This document shows positions 1 to 9,061 of a DNA stretch of 64,000 bases, in pieces; within the stretch, counting starts at the first letter, position 1; each line of letters opens with the position of its first letter. The translations under genes were made by a program, and so were the position numbers. The notes beneath the pieces are model-generated. The model did not search any database. It saw nothing but the letters and a program-made list of their open reading frames with translations, and was not told the origin of the DNA. Source of the DNA: Bacillus shivajii (lineage in GTDB: Bacteria > Bacillota > Bacilli > Bacillales > Salisediminibacteriaceae); contig NZ_CP084703.1 of assembly GCF_020519665.1 (NCBI RefSeq), forward strand, positions 2,976,001-3,040,000, written 5' to 3'.

Positions 1-1
1 A

Positions 2-580
2 TGTGGTCTTGGTGATACAAGTAAATTTATTGCTGATAAATTTCAAGCAACTGTAAAAGCTGTAGATGCTCATGAAAAAATGATAAAAAAAGCGAAAAAG
101 CGCCATGGTACTAGTGACAACATTTCATTTATACACAGTGACATCACTTCTAAAAACTTTCCTAACGATTCCTTTGATGCAATCCTTTGTGAATCTGTCT
201 TGTCATTTAACGATATAAATCACCTTTTACAAACGTTTTATCAATGGCTTAAGCCAAAGGGAAAATTGTTTTTATTAGAGCCTGTATACCATGGGGGCCT
301 AACAAAAGAAGAATTTTATCAGTACAAAAATTTTTATGGATTTTCAGAAATCCATGCATCTGACAGTTGGCCTACTCTCTTGAAAAAATATCACTTCCAT
401 CTTCTTAAAATATATAATAGTACTGAGTTTTCTTTAGAAGTTGAGGAGGATACTTTCCCAGAAATGGTGCTAGATCCGTCCATTCCCGAGGATGTTCAAA
501 AATTAATGGAAAGCCATATACAATTAAACGAAAATCTAATCGCTTATTTTGACTTTATTTATATTGTTAGCGAGAAATAG
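2..580 (+). CDS. Class I SAM-dependent methyltransferase, 5' end missing
   Basis: The reading frame is open from base 2, so the gene starts before the window. The first visible residues, CGLGDTSKFIAD, look like the glycine-rich SAM-binding motif I, followed by an acidic residue at the end of strand 2 (VDAHEKM). The later stretch DSFDAILCESVLSF fits motif IV, and WLKPKGKLFLLEP fits the post-motif region of Rossmann-fold methyltransferases. About 193 residues are visible, ending in TAG at 580. The substrate cannot be told. A methionine codon at 80 lies after motif I and is not the real start. Its only visible neighbour is the convergent chemoreceptor gene. Confidence 0.8.
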   Translation, partial: CGLGDTSKFIADKFQATVKAVDAHEKMIKKAKKRHGTSDNISFIHSDITSKNFPNDSFDAILCESVLSFNDINHLLQTFYQWLKPKGKLFLLEPVYHGGLTKEEFYQYKNFYGFSEIHASDSWPTLLKKYHFHLLKIYNSTEFSLEVEEDTFPEMVLDPSIPEDVQKLMESHIQLNENLIAYFDFIYIVSEK

Positions 581-590
581 TATAAAAAAC

Positions 591-625
591 GGGTGCCATA
601 ACGTTAATTTCTAACTTAGGCACCC
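591..625. terminator. Bidirectional terminator between convergent genes
   Basis: GGGTGCC at 591-597 pairs with GGCACCC at 619-625 across a 21-nt loop, with A/T-rich flanks on both sides. It lies between the ends of two convergent genes. Confidence 0.6.
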
Positions 626-631
626 ACACTT

Positions 632-2323
632 TTAATATTTAAACTTACGTACACTCTTTTGTAACTCTTCTGCTAATCTTGCTAAAGAATCACTTGAATT
701 TGCAATCTCTTCAACTGAAGCTGTCTGCTCTTCCATTGCGGCTGACATTTCCTCAGTACTTGCTGCATTTTCTTGTGAGATTGCTGATAAACTTTCTATA
801 ATTTGAACCATTTCTTCTTTTCTTTCTTTTACTGCCTCACCAGACATATTTAAATCAGTAATGGTCCCTTGCATACGATCAATAGAGTTTGCAATCCCTT
901 CGAACGTTTCTGTTGTTTTATTTACACTGTCTGACTGAATACTTGCGATCTTTTTAGAATTTTTCATGACTTGGACTGCTTCTTCCGTTTTCCCTTTTAA
1001 CAATTCGATAATAGACGTGATTTCTTCAGAGAATTGATTTGACTGTTCTGCCAGCTTTCTAATTTCATCGGCCACAACCGCAAACCCTTTCCCTGCTTCT
1101 CCAGCTCTTGCTGCTTCAATTGATGCATTTAAGGCTAAAAGATTCGTTTGTTCGGAAATGTTTTGAATCATCCCACTCGCATTAACGATTTTATCTGCAT
1201 TATCATTTGTTTCTTGAATAATTCCTTCTACTTCTTCTGCACTATGATTATTTGAATTTGTTTTTTCAATAAGGTCTTGCATCAATGTTAAACCATTATC
1301 TTTTAAATCGGTGATCTCATCACTAATTTTTGATAAATGCACACTGTTTTCTCGATTACTTTCAACTACGCTACTTAACTCATTAATACTTTCTCTACCT
1401 TTTTCTGTATCTTGCGCCTGGTCACTTGCACTTCTTGAGATTTCTTCAATTGTTTTCGCTACTTCTTCTGAAGCTTTCGCTGACTGGTCACTTGTAGCTG
1501 TCAATTGTTCAGATGAAGAAGCTAACTGCTCTGAGGCTGATGTAACTTGGGACATCAGTACCCGTAAGTTCTGTTTCATATCATTAAAGCTTTGGGAGAT
1601 CTCCCCTAATTCATCATTATTTTTCTCTTCATAATGATTACTTAAATCTCCTTCTCCTGCTTCTTTAACACTCTCTATGATCCGACTCACTCTTCTTTTT
1701 ATTCGCTTAGTCAATAATAATAGCGCACCAACCGTTAAAGAAAGAACAACCATTAAAGTAATGATCACTCGATTAAAGATTTCCGACATAGTAGTGCTTA
1801 TTGCCTCTTGAGAAGTTGCTACAAACCACATCCCTAAAATTTCATTATTCTCATTAAGAATTGGTCTGTATGCCGTTTGCAAATCTACTCCTAATATATC
1901 AGCACTTCCAAAATACTCTTGGCCTTCTTCCAGGACTAGCCTTGTTACTTCGCCAGTAGCTTCGACAGATACTGCTCTTTCATCATTAATGATTAAGTTT
2001 GTTGTAATTGGCTGTCTCTCATGAAAAATCGTAATTAAACCACCTGTCATCTCAGCTAATTCATCTGCTAATTCATAGTCTTCATTGACCCGATGTGATC
2101 CTTTGTATAGATCTCCATTTACGACATTCCAATCTCCATCGAATTTTTCATTCACATATTCATATGTAAGATGAAGATCTGTACGCGCTTTTTCTGTTGC
2201 GAAATTTTCAATTCCGTTTCTTACTTCTGTAAAGGTAATGAATAATAATAATGTTGTTACACCAAGAACCATTCCAACAATTAATAGATTAAATTTCGTT
2301 AAAATTTTCATGTTTTTCAGCAT
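632..2323 (-). CDS. Methyl-accepting chemotaxis protein with Cache-type sensor
   Basis: A 563-residue transmembrane chemoreceptor. An N-terminal membrane segment (residues ~10-30) is followed by an extracellular domain of ~150 residues of the single-Cache type (it contains [16 protein letters not shown]), a second membrane segment (~185-205), a HAMP linker, and a long coiled-coil signalling domain. The hairpin tip [20 protein letters not shown] and the following [18 protein letters not shown] are the standard MCP signature. It would pass ligand state to CheA/CheW. The ATG at 2323 is preceded by GGAGG. The gene is monocistronic. The ligand cannot be deduced. Confidence 0.93.
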   Translation of the reverse strand: MLKNMKILTKFNLLIVGMVLGVTTLLLFITFTEVRNGIENFATEKARTDLHLTYEYVNEKFDGDWNVVNGDLYKGSHRVNEDYELADELAEMTGGLITIFHERQPITTNLIINDERAVSVEATGEVTRLVLEEGQEYFGSADILGVDLQTAYRPILNENNEILGMWFVATSQEAISTTMSEIFNRVIITLMVVLSLTVGALLLLTKRIKRRVSRIIESVKEAGEGDLSNHYEEKNNDELGEISQSFNDMKQNLRVLMSQVTSASEQLASSSEQLTATSDQSAKASEEVAKTIEEISRSASDQAQDTEKGRESINELSSVVESNRENSVHLSKISDEITDLKDNGLTLMQDLIEKTNSNNHSAEEVEGIIQETNDNADKIVNASGMIQNISEQTNLLALNASIEAARAGEAGKGFAVVADEIRKLAEQSNQFSEEITSIIELLKGKTEEAVQVMKNSKKIASIQSDSVNKTTETFEGIANSIDRMQGTITDLNMSGEAVKERKEEMVQIIESLSAISQENAASTEEMSAAMEEQTASVEEIANSSDSLARLAEELQKSVRKFKY

Positions 2324-2488
2324 TCGATAATTCCTCCATATAGAAAAATGACGACAATATCTAAAATATCACTATAGTCCAAAAGAAACAATGGCCTTTT
2401 ACCCAATTATCTCGTTATCGACTAGGACTTTTATACACATCTGTCGTCTGACAACTATCACCAAAACATGTAGAACTTTTTCAAACAC

Positions 2489-2517
2489 AAAAACCAGGAC
2501 CGTGTAGACCCTGGTTT
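2489..2517 (-). terminator. Terminator of the RND exporter gene
   Basis: On the minus strand AAAACCAGG and CCTGGTTTT form a 9-bp stem with a short loop, followed by a T-rich run, just after the exporter stop codon. The remaining bases back to the chemoreceptor start (2324-2488) hold only promoter-like A/T-rich sequence. Confidence 0.75.
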
Positions 2518-2533
2518 TCGCATAATTTATTCG

Positions 2534-5500
2534 TTAATCTCGATCATTTTTCTTGTTACGCTCAACGATCTTTTCTAATATATCAAGGAGGTCATCACGA
2601 GACATATCCGACCTCTTCTTCCTTTGTTTACGAGGTGGTAATGATGGAGGGTTTTCTTCGTCATACATAAATGGCTCTTCGTATGAAGCTTCCTCTTCTT
2701 CATATTCGTTCCCTGATTCAGCATATTGGTCAACATCAGATTCGATCTTTTCATCAACATCGCGATAAAAATCTTTGAAGTCTGTTCCTTCATAATCATC
2801 ATCTTCAAATGTCTCTTGTAATCTGTAATGGCGCCTTTGGCTTCCTTGCTCTGTTGTATACGACTCGTCAAGCAAGTAAGCTGGAATCAATTGACCGTCT
2901 GGCGTGACATATTTTCGGTTAAGGTGACGTGTTTCCCTGTCAAAAAAGCTGTATACTACCGGAATGAAAAATAGTGTTAAGAATGTTGCACTAATCATCC
3001 CCGCAATCACAGTAATCGCTAATGGTTGTTGAAGTTCTGTTCCTTCACCAATACCAAGAGCAAGTGGTATTAGACCTAAGATCGTCGTCATTGCTGTCAT
3101 TAAGATTGGCCTTGCACGATCTTTAACTCCTTCAACAATCGCTTCATAGCCACGATATCCCGCTGCTTTTTTCTGATTAATATAGTCAACTAAAACGATC
3201 GCATTGTTTACGACTATTCCTGCTAGAACAATCAGACCAATAAACGCTGTTACACTAATTGGCGTTCTCGTAATCGTCAATCCAATGGCGACACCAATAA
3301 GAACAAGTGGCACACTGAACATGATCACAAATGGATACTTAAACGATTCGAACTGTGCTGCCATGACTAAATAAACAAAGACGATCGCTAAAATTAACGC
3401 TAAAATTAAATCACTAATCGCATCTTCCATTAATTGATGATCTCCTGTAAAAGAAACAGACGTTTCACTTGGTATATCAAGGTTATCAACCGTTGTTTGT
3501 ACTAAATCAGAGATTTCACCTAAATTATATTGCGTTCCATACTGTAACGTAAATTGAACAGCATCTTCTTGGTTAATACGATTTATCGTTGCAGGACCTT
3601 CCCCTTCTTCAATCGTCGTTATATCACCTAATGTGATAAACTCGCCATTCATATTTCGTAAAGATAAATTTTCTAACGCTTCAACATCTTCAATTCGTTC
3701 TTCATCGTACCTTACATGCACTTCGTAAATGTCATTGTTATCTGTAACAATTTGCGTAGCCATAACACCACGCATTTTATCATTTACTAATTGAGCAATT
3801 TGTACAGGAGCAAAGCCTTCTTCCCTTGCCGCCTCTTCATCAACATGAATTTGTACTTCCTGGACCGTGTCAGTAAGGTCATTAGTTACTTCATTAAATT
3901 CTGACATGTCCTCAAACTCTTCCTGGAGTTCATCAGCTACTTCTTCCAACCTTGTTGGGTCTGTGTCGGTAATATTAAAAGTAAATGTGTTCGGTGCGTT
4001 CCCAAATGACGCCTCAAATTCGATCGTAACTTCTGCGTCTGGAGCTGCCCTTTCTATGTCACGACGAACCGATTCTGCAAACTCCATCGTTGATTGGTTT
4101 CTTTCATCTAGCGGTACCATTGTAACGAAGACAGAAGCTTCATGACTGCTACTCGTTCCTAAAACAGATGCTTCTTGTCCCGCTGAGCCAGTTACACTCA
4201 TGTAATCACGAATAACTGCTTCCTCATCTAGCACTTCTTCAATACGTTCTACTTGCTCATACGTTTGTTCAAGCGGTGTACCTCGCTCCATCTCTACTTC
4301 AATTGAAAAGAACCCTTCATCGGATGCAGGTAAAAATTCAGTACCAACAGTCGTCACACCATAACCGCCACCAATTAGAAGCAATAATGTCAGGATAAAA
4401 ATAGCGGCACGATTTTTTAACGACCAACGGGCGGAACGGTCAAACAATTTAACAAACTTGGACTTTCTACGTTTTTCTTCAATGTTTTCCTTTGGTACTT
4501 TTAAAATACGACTTGCTATCATTGGTACAACTGTTAAAGCAACAGCTAATGATGCAAACAAACTAAACGAAACGGTTAACGCAAATTCTCTAAATAAGTT
4601 TCCTACAATCCCTGAAATAAAGACGACAGGTAAGAAAACAGATATTGTCGTTAATGTCGAGGCAGTAATCGCTGCAGCAACCTCTTGAGCACCATCTTTT
4701 GCTGCTGTTTTCGGATCTTTTTTCATCGATAGATGTCGGTAAATGTTTTCGATGACAACAATTGAGTTATCAACGAGCATCCCGATACCGAGAGCAAGAC
4801 CACCGAGAGTCATAATGTTAAGTGAGAAGTTCGTAAAGTAAAGTAATACGAACGTAACAATTACTGAAAAAGGTATGGCAATTCCAATGAGTAAAGGTGT
4901 TTTAATGCTTCTTAAAAAGAAGAACAAAACGATCATCGCGATGACCCCACCAGCAATAAGAGCCATAAAGACATTACTGATCGCTTCTTCAATAAACTCT
5001 CCTTGGTCAAATAACATTGCAAGGTCGAGGTCTCGGTATTTCTCTTCTTCTAATAGTTCATCTAAGCGGTCATTAAATGCTTGAGACACGGTTTGTGTAT
5101 TTGCATCAGATTGTTGTTGCACACTTAAAAGTACAGATGGAGATTGATTTGTTTCTGTAATAACACTCCTTACTTCAGGAACAATATCAACAGTAGCAAC
5201 ATCATTTACAGTAATTTCATCCCCTGTTTCAGGATCTACTGTTAATACGATCGATTCAATATCCTCAAGGTTATTCATTTCAAATAAGACACGTGTGGTT
5301 AACTCATAATCGCCACTCCTTACTGTTCCACCAGGGGCTGTAACATTATGAGCTCTTATCGCATCAACAACCTCAGATTGTTCTAATTGATAATCCTCTA
5401 GCGACTCTTGATCTAATTCAACAACAATTTCTTCAAGAGCATCGCCAACGACATCGATTGTTGCAACCCCATCAATTTTAACGAGTTCCTGCTCTAAGTC

Positions 5501-5965
5501 ACGCACAAGTTCACTTAAATCATCATCCTCATTTACTGTTGAAAGAGAGAGCTGAATGATTGGAAATTGTGAAGGATCAAATTTCAAGAAACGTGGATCA
5601 CCAACCTCAGCAGGTAAAGGTGCTTGGTTCATCCGAGTAATTATATCGTTTTCAACATCATCAATTGAAGACGTCCAAGAAAATTCAAGAATTGTTAATG
5701 ATGACCCTTCCATTGAAATCGAGCTAATATTATTTAAGCCCGGTAATGTTGCTAGACTTTCTTCTAATGGCCGTGAAACCTTTTGCACAACTTCTTCTGG
5801 ACTTGCCTGATCATAGCTCGTTACAACCGCTCCAATTGGCGGGTCTATATCAGGGATTAACTTGAGTGGAATATTAATCAGTGATATTAATCCTAATAGT
5901 AAGAACAAAGTCATTGCTACTAGAGTAAACACTGGCCTTCTTATCGAAAAATTAGTCAGTTTCAC
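2534..5965 (-). CDS. RND family efflux transporter, SwrC (YerP)-like
   Basis: A 1143-residue inner-membrane exporter of the AcrB/HAE family. It has the duplicated layout of one N-terminal membrane helix, a large extracytoplasmic porter domain and helix bundles, twice. GMLVDNSIVVIENIYRHL in the first half and VVNNAIVLVDYIN in the second match the proton-relay segments of SwrC-type pumps. B. subtilis SwrC exports surfactin; the substrate here is unknown. The gene starts with GTG after AAGGAGGG and overlaps the upstream marR-type gene by 14 bases, so the two are co-transcribed. The last ~110 residues form an acidic tail rich in D, E and Y ending in a basic patch, longer than usual for the family. 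No membrane-fusion partner is nearby, as is normal in Firmicutes. Confidence 0.92.
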   Translation of the reverse strand: MKLTNFSIRRPVFTLVAMTLFLLLGLISLINIPLKLIPDIDPPIGAVVTSYDQASPEEVVQKVSRPLEESLATLPGLNNISSISMEGSSLTILEFSWTSSIDDVENDIITRMNQAPLPAEVGDPRFLKFDPSQFPIIQLSLSTVNEDDDLSELVRDLEQELVKIDGVATIDVVGDALEEIVVELDQESLEDYQLEQSEVVDAIRAHNVTAPGGTVRSGDYELTTRVLFEMNNLEDIESIVLTVDPETGDEITVNDVATVDIVPEVRSVITETNQSPSVLLSVQQQSDANTQTVSQAFNDRLDELLEEEKYRDLDLAMLFDQGEFIEEAISNVFMALIAGGVIAMIVLFFFLRSIKTPLLIGIAIPFSVIVTFVLLYFTNFSLNIMTLGGLALGIGMLVDNSIVVIENIYRHLSMKKDPKTAAKDGAQEVAAAITASTLTTISVFLPVVFISGIVGNLFREFALTVSFSLFASLAVALTVVPMIASRILKVPKENIEEKRRKSKFVKLFDRSARWSLKNRAAIFILTLLLLIGGGYGVTTVGTEFLPASDEGFFSIEVEMERGTPLEQTYEQVERIEEVLDEEAVIRDYMSVTGSAGQEASVLGTSSSHEASVFVTMVPLDERNQSTMEFAESVRRDIERAAPDAEVTIEFEASFGNAPNTFTFNITDTDPTRLEEVADELQEEFEDMSEFNEVTNDLTDTVQEVQIHVDEEAAREEGFAPVQIAQLVNDKMRGVMATQIVTDNNDIYEVHVRYDEERIEDVEALENLSLRNMNGEFITLGDITTIEEGEGPATINRINQEDAVQFTLQYGTQYNLGEISDLVQTTVDNLDIPSETSVSFTGDHQLMEDAISDLILALILAIVFVYLVMAAQFESFKYPFVIMFSVPLVLIGVAIGLTITRTPISVTAFIGLIVLAGIVVNNAIVLVDYINQKKAAGYRGYEAIVEGVKDRARPILMTAMTTILGLIPLALGIGEGTELQQPLAITVIAGMISATFLTLFFIPVVYSFFDRETRHLNRKYVTPDGQLIPAYLLDESYTTEQGSQRRHYRLQETFEDDDYEGTDFKDFYRDVDEKIESDVDQYAESGNEYEEEEASYEEPFMYDEENPPSLPPRKQRKKRSDMSRDDLLDILEKIVERNKKNDRD

Positions 5966-6413
5966 GTAAACCCTCCTTGTCTCTTTCTTCTACTATTATA
6001 TCTCGAAATTGTTTATAAGCTTTTTGTAAGTTGCTTAAATCTTCATATTGCATTTTCGATAAGTATTTTGCAAAAATGGTTTGACGCTTTTTTTCCATAT
6101 GGTCTAGTAATTTTGTCCCTTCAGGGCCTAGTTTTAAGATGGTGTTTCGTCGATTCGAAACATCGATATCACGTACAACCATTTTCATACTTTCCAGCTT
6201 TGCAACCATTTGACTTACCGCACTTGCTGAAATATTTAAGTGATGAGCAATTTCTTTTACGTACTTCACTTCTTTTTTTCCTATTAAAAACAATAAAAGC
6301 TGTTGGTTTGAAGATAGCTTGTTATCATATTCACAGCTAAATTCATGATTTAACATCATCGCAATATCTACGACAAGTTCCTCAATTTCTTTATTTAAAC
6401 GTTCCCTATCCAT
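5952..6413 (-). CDS. MarR family transcriptional regulator
   Basis: A 153-residue winged-helix regulator. The helix-turn-helix region reads VKEIAHHLNISASAVSQMVAKLE and is followed by a wing with DVSNRRNTILKLGPEG, both typical of MarR. It probably represses its own operon with the downstream RND pump and is released by a small ligand; this is inferred from the overlap of the two genes and a dyad over the promoter. The ATG at 6413 is preferred because GAGGTGGAGT precedes it; a TTG four codons upstream would lie too close to the binding site. Confidence 0.88.
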   Translation of the reverse strand: MDRERLNKEIEELVVDIAMMLNHEFSCEYDNKLSSNQQLLLFLIGKKEVKYVKEIAHHLNISASAVSQMVAKLESMKMVVRDIDVSNRRNTILKLGPEGTKLLDHMEKKRQTIFAKYLSKMQYEDLSNLQKAYKQFRDIIVEERDKEGLRETD

Positions 6414-6428
6414 ACTCCACCTCAAAAT

Positions 6429-6487
6429 GTTAAGTTTTTTAATAATTAACTTTCTTAACTATATAGATTTTTCATTTACATTGTCAA
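6429..6487 (-). promoter_or_regulatory. SigA promoter with probable MarR operator
   Basis: On the minus strand, TTGACA (6482-6487) and TATAGT (6458-6463) are separated by 18 bases. An inverted repeat, GTTAAG at 6429-6434 with CTTAAC at 6454-6459, overlaps the -10 box and the likely transcription start. This position suits autorepression by the MarR protein encoded immediately downstream. Confidence 0.6.
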
Positions 6488-6550
6488 TAAATTTACAACG
6501 ATAATAATGTGACAAAAATGTGAATGAGTTATGGTAAGTGATGTTCAAAA

Positions 6551-6578
6551 CAAAAAAAGATACCCTCAATGGAGTATC
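6551..6578 (-). terminator. Terminator of iadA
   Basis: GGATACTCC pairs imperfectly with GGGTATC on the minus strand and is followed by TTTTTTTG, directly after the iadA stop codon. Confidence 0.6.
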
Positions 6579-6610
6579 CTTTCTTCATTATTTCAATTTA
6601 TAGACGTTTA

Positions 6611-7786
6611 CTATTCAAATGTACCTTTTACGACATATTCACTGTCATGCATAAGCCATTTTCCGTTCGCCATGACACTATGAATCGTGAAGTCATCCTT
6701 TGAAATAAATAAGATATCTGCATCCTTTCCTTCTTCCAAAACCCCTTTTGTTTCGAGCTTTAATACTTTGGCAGGGTTTTCTGTTGCAACTTTTAATGCT
6801 TTTTCAAGAGGTACATTTTCCTTGATATATGCATCACGAACTTCTGCAAATAAGCTGCTTACTTTTCCTACACCTAAACCAATGAATTGTTTATCTTTAT
6901 TAAACTTCGGTAAACTTCCTTGTCCATCCGATGTAAACGTAATTTGATCGATTGGTACCCCTTCATGTAATACTCGTTTGAGTACTTTACTGCACTTTCG
7001 ATCAGAATTCTCTAAATCAGGATCTAAACTACTCGTTGTAAAGTCGATATATCCACCTTTTTTCGCATATATGATTCCCGCTTCAATCAGCTCTTCATTT
7101 CGATTAATATGCGTCGGCCATACTTGACTGATCGGAATATCAGTCGTTTCAACGAGTTCTTCTAGAAGCTCAAGTTTACTCGCTCCATCACCTACATGAA
7201 TATTTACCGTTCCACCTTTTCCAGATAAAATACCACCAATTCTTGATTCACTAATAAGCCTTGCAAGTTCTTCTTTCGTCGGCTGGCTTGAACGATGATC
7301 ACTAATTGCTATTTCTCCAGCCCCAATAATTTCTTGAATGAGCATAATATCATTTTCTACAGACCCTGTTAATGTTTTTACAGGAACATGATAGTTTCCA
7401 CTCATACAAAAACAAGTAATCCCTTCTTCATTCAGTGCCTTTGCTTTTGCGACAAGATTTGTCATCGTTCTTGTAGTTCCATCTGTACCAATCACACCAA
7501 CTACAGTTGTAATCCCACCTTCGATACAATCTGTTAACATTAATTCAGGTGTACGAGTTTTAAAACTTCCTTCGCCACCCCCACCTGTAATATGTACATG
7601 ACCATCAATTAACCCTGGTGAAACAACCATGTTTTTTGCATCGATAACTTCTAAATGTTTTCCATCCGCTGTAATTTCGATGTTGTCATCTATCGCCGCT
7701 ATCTTCTGGTTAGCAATAAGTATATCTTTTGTTCCTAAATAATTTGGTGCATAAACCTCTCCATTTTTTATCAATTTTAACATCAT
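6611..7786 (-). CDS. iadA: Isoaspartyl dipeptidase (beta-aspartyl peptidase)
   Basis: A 391-residue zinc amidohydrolase that splits isoaspartyl (beta-aspartyl) dipeptides released from damaged proteins. GLIDGHVHITGGGGEG carries the first two histidine metal ligands and the glycine run typical of IadA. ISDHRSSQPT matches the family's SDHRS motif, THINRN supplies a further histidine, and ITFTSDGQGSLP holds the catalytic aspartate. A C-terminal GVLEEGKDADI segment is standard for amidohydrolases. The ATG at 7786 follows GGAG at good spacing; two codons upstream is a GTG overlapping the binding site. The gene is monocistronic, with its own terminator. Confidence 0.93.
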   Translation of the reverse strand: MMLKLIKNGEVYAPNYLGTKDILIANQKIAAIDDNIEITADGKHLEVIDAKNMVVSPGLIDGHVHITGGGGEGSFKTRTPELMLTDCIEGGITTVVGVIGTDGTTRTMTNLVAKAKALNEEGITCFCMSGNYHVPVKTLTGSVENDIMLIQEIIGAGEIAISDHRSSQPTKEELARLISESRIGGILSGKGGTVNIHVGDGASKLELLEELVETTDIPISQVWPTHINRNEELIEAGIIYAKKGGYIDFTTSSLDPDLENSDRKCSKVLKRVLHEGVPIDQITFTSDGQGSLPKFNKDKQFIGLGVGKVSSLFAEVRDAYIKENVPLEKALKVATENPAKVLKLETKGVLEEGKDADILFISKDDFTIHSVMANGKWLMHDSEYVVKGTFE

Positions 7787-7902
7787 TGTCACACTCCTCT
7801 ATCATTTGAAACAAGTTAAAAATTCATAATGTAAGAAATATTCCTACCATTATGATACGCCCATTATAATCTCATTTCTACCCTGAAAATAAATTAGGAA
7901 GT

Positions 7903-8040
7903 TTGGCACCACATGCCGCTTCGCTTTCAGCCCAGTGCAAGGCCTCACCTTCTCAAAACTCACCACGTTCGCCTTGAGTGATTTTCGGCTCGCACTATTC
8001 TTGCTTCTATTCTTGTTCTTATCGAGAAGTACCTGTTAGG
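7903..8040. repeat. Degenerate intergenic repeat without terminal repeats
   Basis: The region carries the mosaic CTTCGCTTTCAGCCCAGTGCAAGGC...GGCTCGCAC, which resembles the middle of the element at 45527-45790 (CTTCGCTTTCACCCCAGGGCACGGC...AGCTCGCAC). It codes for nothing recognisable. The rest of 7787-8130 is A/T-rich with no gene seen. Confidence 0.45.
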
Positions 8041-8130
8041 GAATGAATAGTTAATAGTAGGTTAGTGAAAATATCGCTAAATTAAATTTAGGGGGATGTA
8101 TATGAAAAAAAGTATTACTACTTTAATAAG

Positions 8131-8500
8131 TGAATCAATTTCATAACTCAAAAGATGATGCGAAATTCCGAATGATGAGTGTGAACTTTACTTCAGACGG
8201 ACGCTTTCCCGAGGGCTTGTCTTCAGCTAACTTAGTCTCGACAACTCTCCTGCGGTTACTCGTCGCAACTAGACGTTTAATCATAGGAGTTGAGCTTGTG
8301 GCAACTAAGGCTTACTTCCACAGGAGGTGGTGGCTTCGGTGTTGATCATAGGACGTGATCGACTTTAGCCGAAGTTCCTTATTAGGACTTGCACTAAAGC
8401 ATAAGAGCTTCTAAGTAATACCTCCAAGAATAAACTCCAAGTTACGAGGAGCAAGCGTAGCGGCGCAGGAACACTCTTTTAGAGCGGATGTCGCACTTGT
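8131..8500. repeat. MITE-like element, one end only
   Basis: The left end at 8131-8146 is the family's terminal repeat TGAATCAATTTCATAA. The next ~110 bases match the inverted copy at 54642-55057 closely (shared GAAATTCCGAATGATGAGTGTGAA, GACGGACGCTTTCCC and GAGGGCTTGTCTTCAGCTAAC blocks), then CTCCTGCGGTTACTCGTCGCA. No right terminal repeat was found before 8700, so the copy is truncated or its right half has diverged. The right boundary is approximate. Short reading frames inside it are not convincing genes. Confidence 0.6.
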
Positions 8501-8567
8501 GCCCTGGGGTGCAAGCGAGTGTATTTTTGAAAATCAACACTAACCTTTAACAAAGCCAAAAATAAAA

Positions 8568-8603
8568 AAGCTCGGTTCAAAAATGTGTGAACCGAACCTT
8601 TTT
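8568..8603. terminator. Terminator of the small membrane protein gene
   Basis: CGGTTCA (8573-8579) pairs with TGAACCG (8588-8594), flanked by A- and T-runs, so it could work in both directions. It lies ~100 bases downstream of the small membrane protein gene. The bases between hold no gene. Confidence 0.55.
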
Positions 8604-8701
8604 TATTAAACCCTTCAAAAAATACAAGTGTGTGACGTTTTTCCAATAAGAGGCTGAACCTTTTAAAGAATATGTCCATGCTCTAAAACTAGGCATTATA
8701 G

Positions 8702-8968
8702 TTAAAAATATAACATAGCAGCAATTCCGATAGAAACTGACCCAAGGACAAATAGTCCAATTGATGCTGTAACTGAATTTCTGTTATATAAAACAAATAT
8801 GACGAAATATAACAATAACATAATCCCCATAAATAAGATTCCATCAACTATTGGATGGAATAATGTCGCCATTGACGCAGTATGTTGATAGATGGAGAAA
8901 TTTACGATAAGTGCAATTGCCCACCCGACAAAAATACCAATTCCAATAAATTGAATAAGCTTTTTCAT
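8702..8968 (-). CDS. Small three-helix membrane protein of unknown function
   Basis: An 88-residue protein made almost entirely of three hydrophobic segments (residues ~5-25, ~38-60, ~68-87) with a lysine at each end of the first. I do not recognise a family. The ATG at 8968 is chosen because TAAGGAGTGG precedes it; a longer frame upstream lacks a binding site. The gene is divergent from the KinB-like kinase gene with only 93 bases between, so they may share a control region. Confidence 0.65.
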   Translation of the reverse strand: MKKLIQFIGIGIFVGWAIALIVNFSIYQHTASMATLFHPIVDGILFMGIMLLLYFVIFVLYNRNSVTASIGLFVLGSVSIGIAAMLYF

Positions 8969-9061
8969 ATTACCACTCCTTAAATTGTTAAAATTGTTTG
9001 AATTTGTCCAATAATCTTCGTACAATGAAAATAGATAGAGAAGATTGGGAGGAGACCCATT

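Noticed and set aside
8131-8345. A ~70-codon gene on the plus strand
   Set aside because: It is wholly inside the MITE-like repeat and has no family resemblance.
8479-8679. A 66-codon gene on the minus strand
   Set aside because: It spans the terminator hairpin at 8568-8603, and no ribosome binding site was seen.
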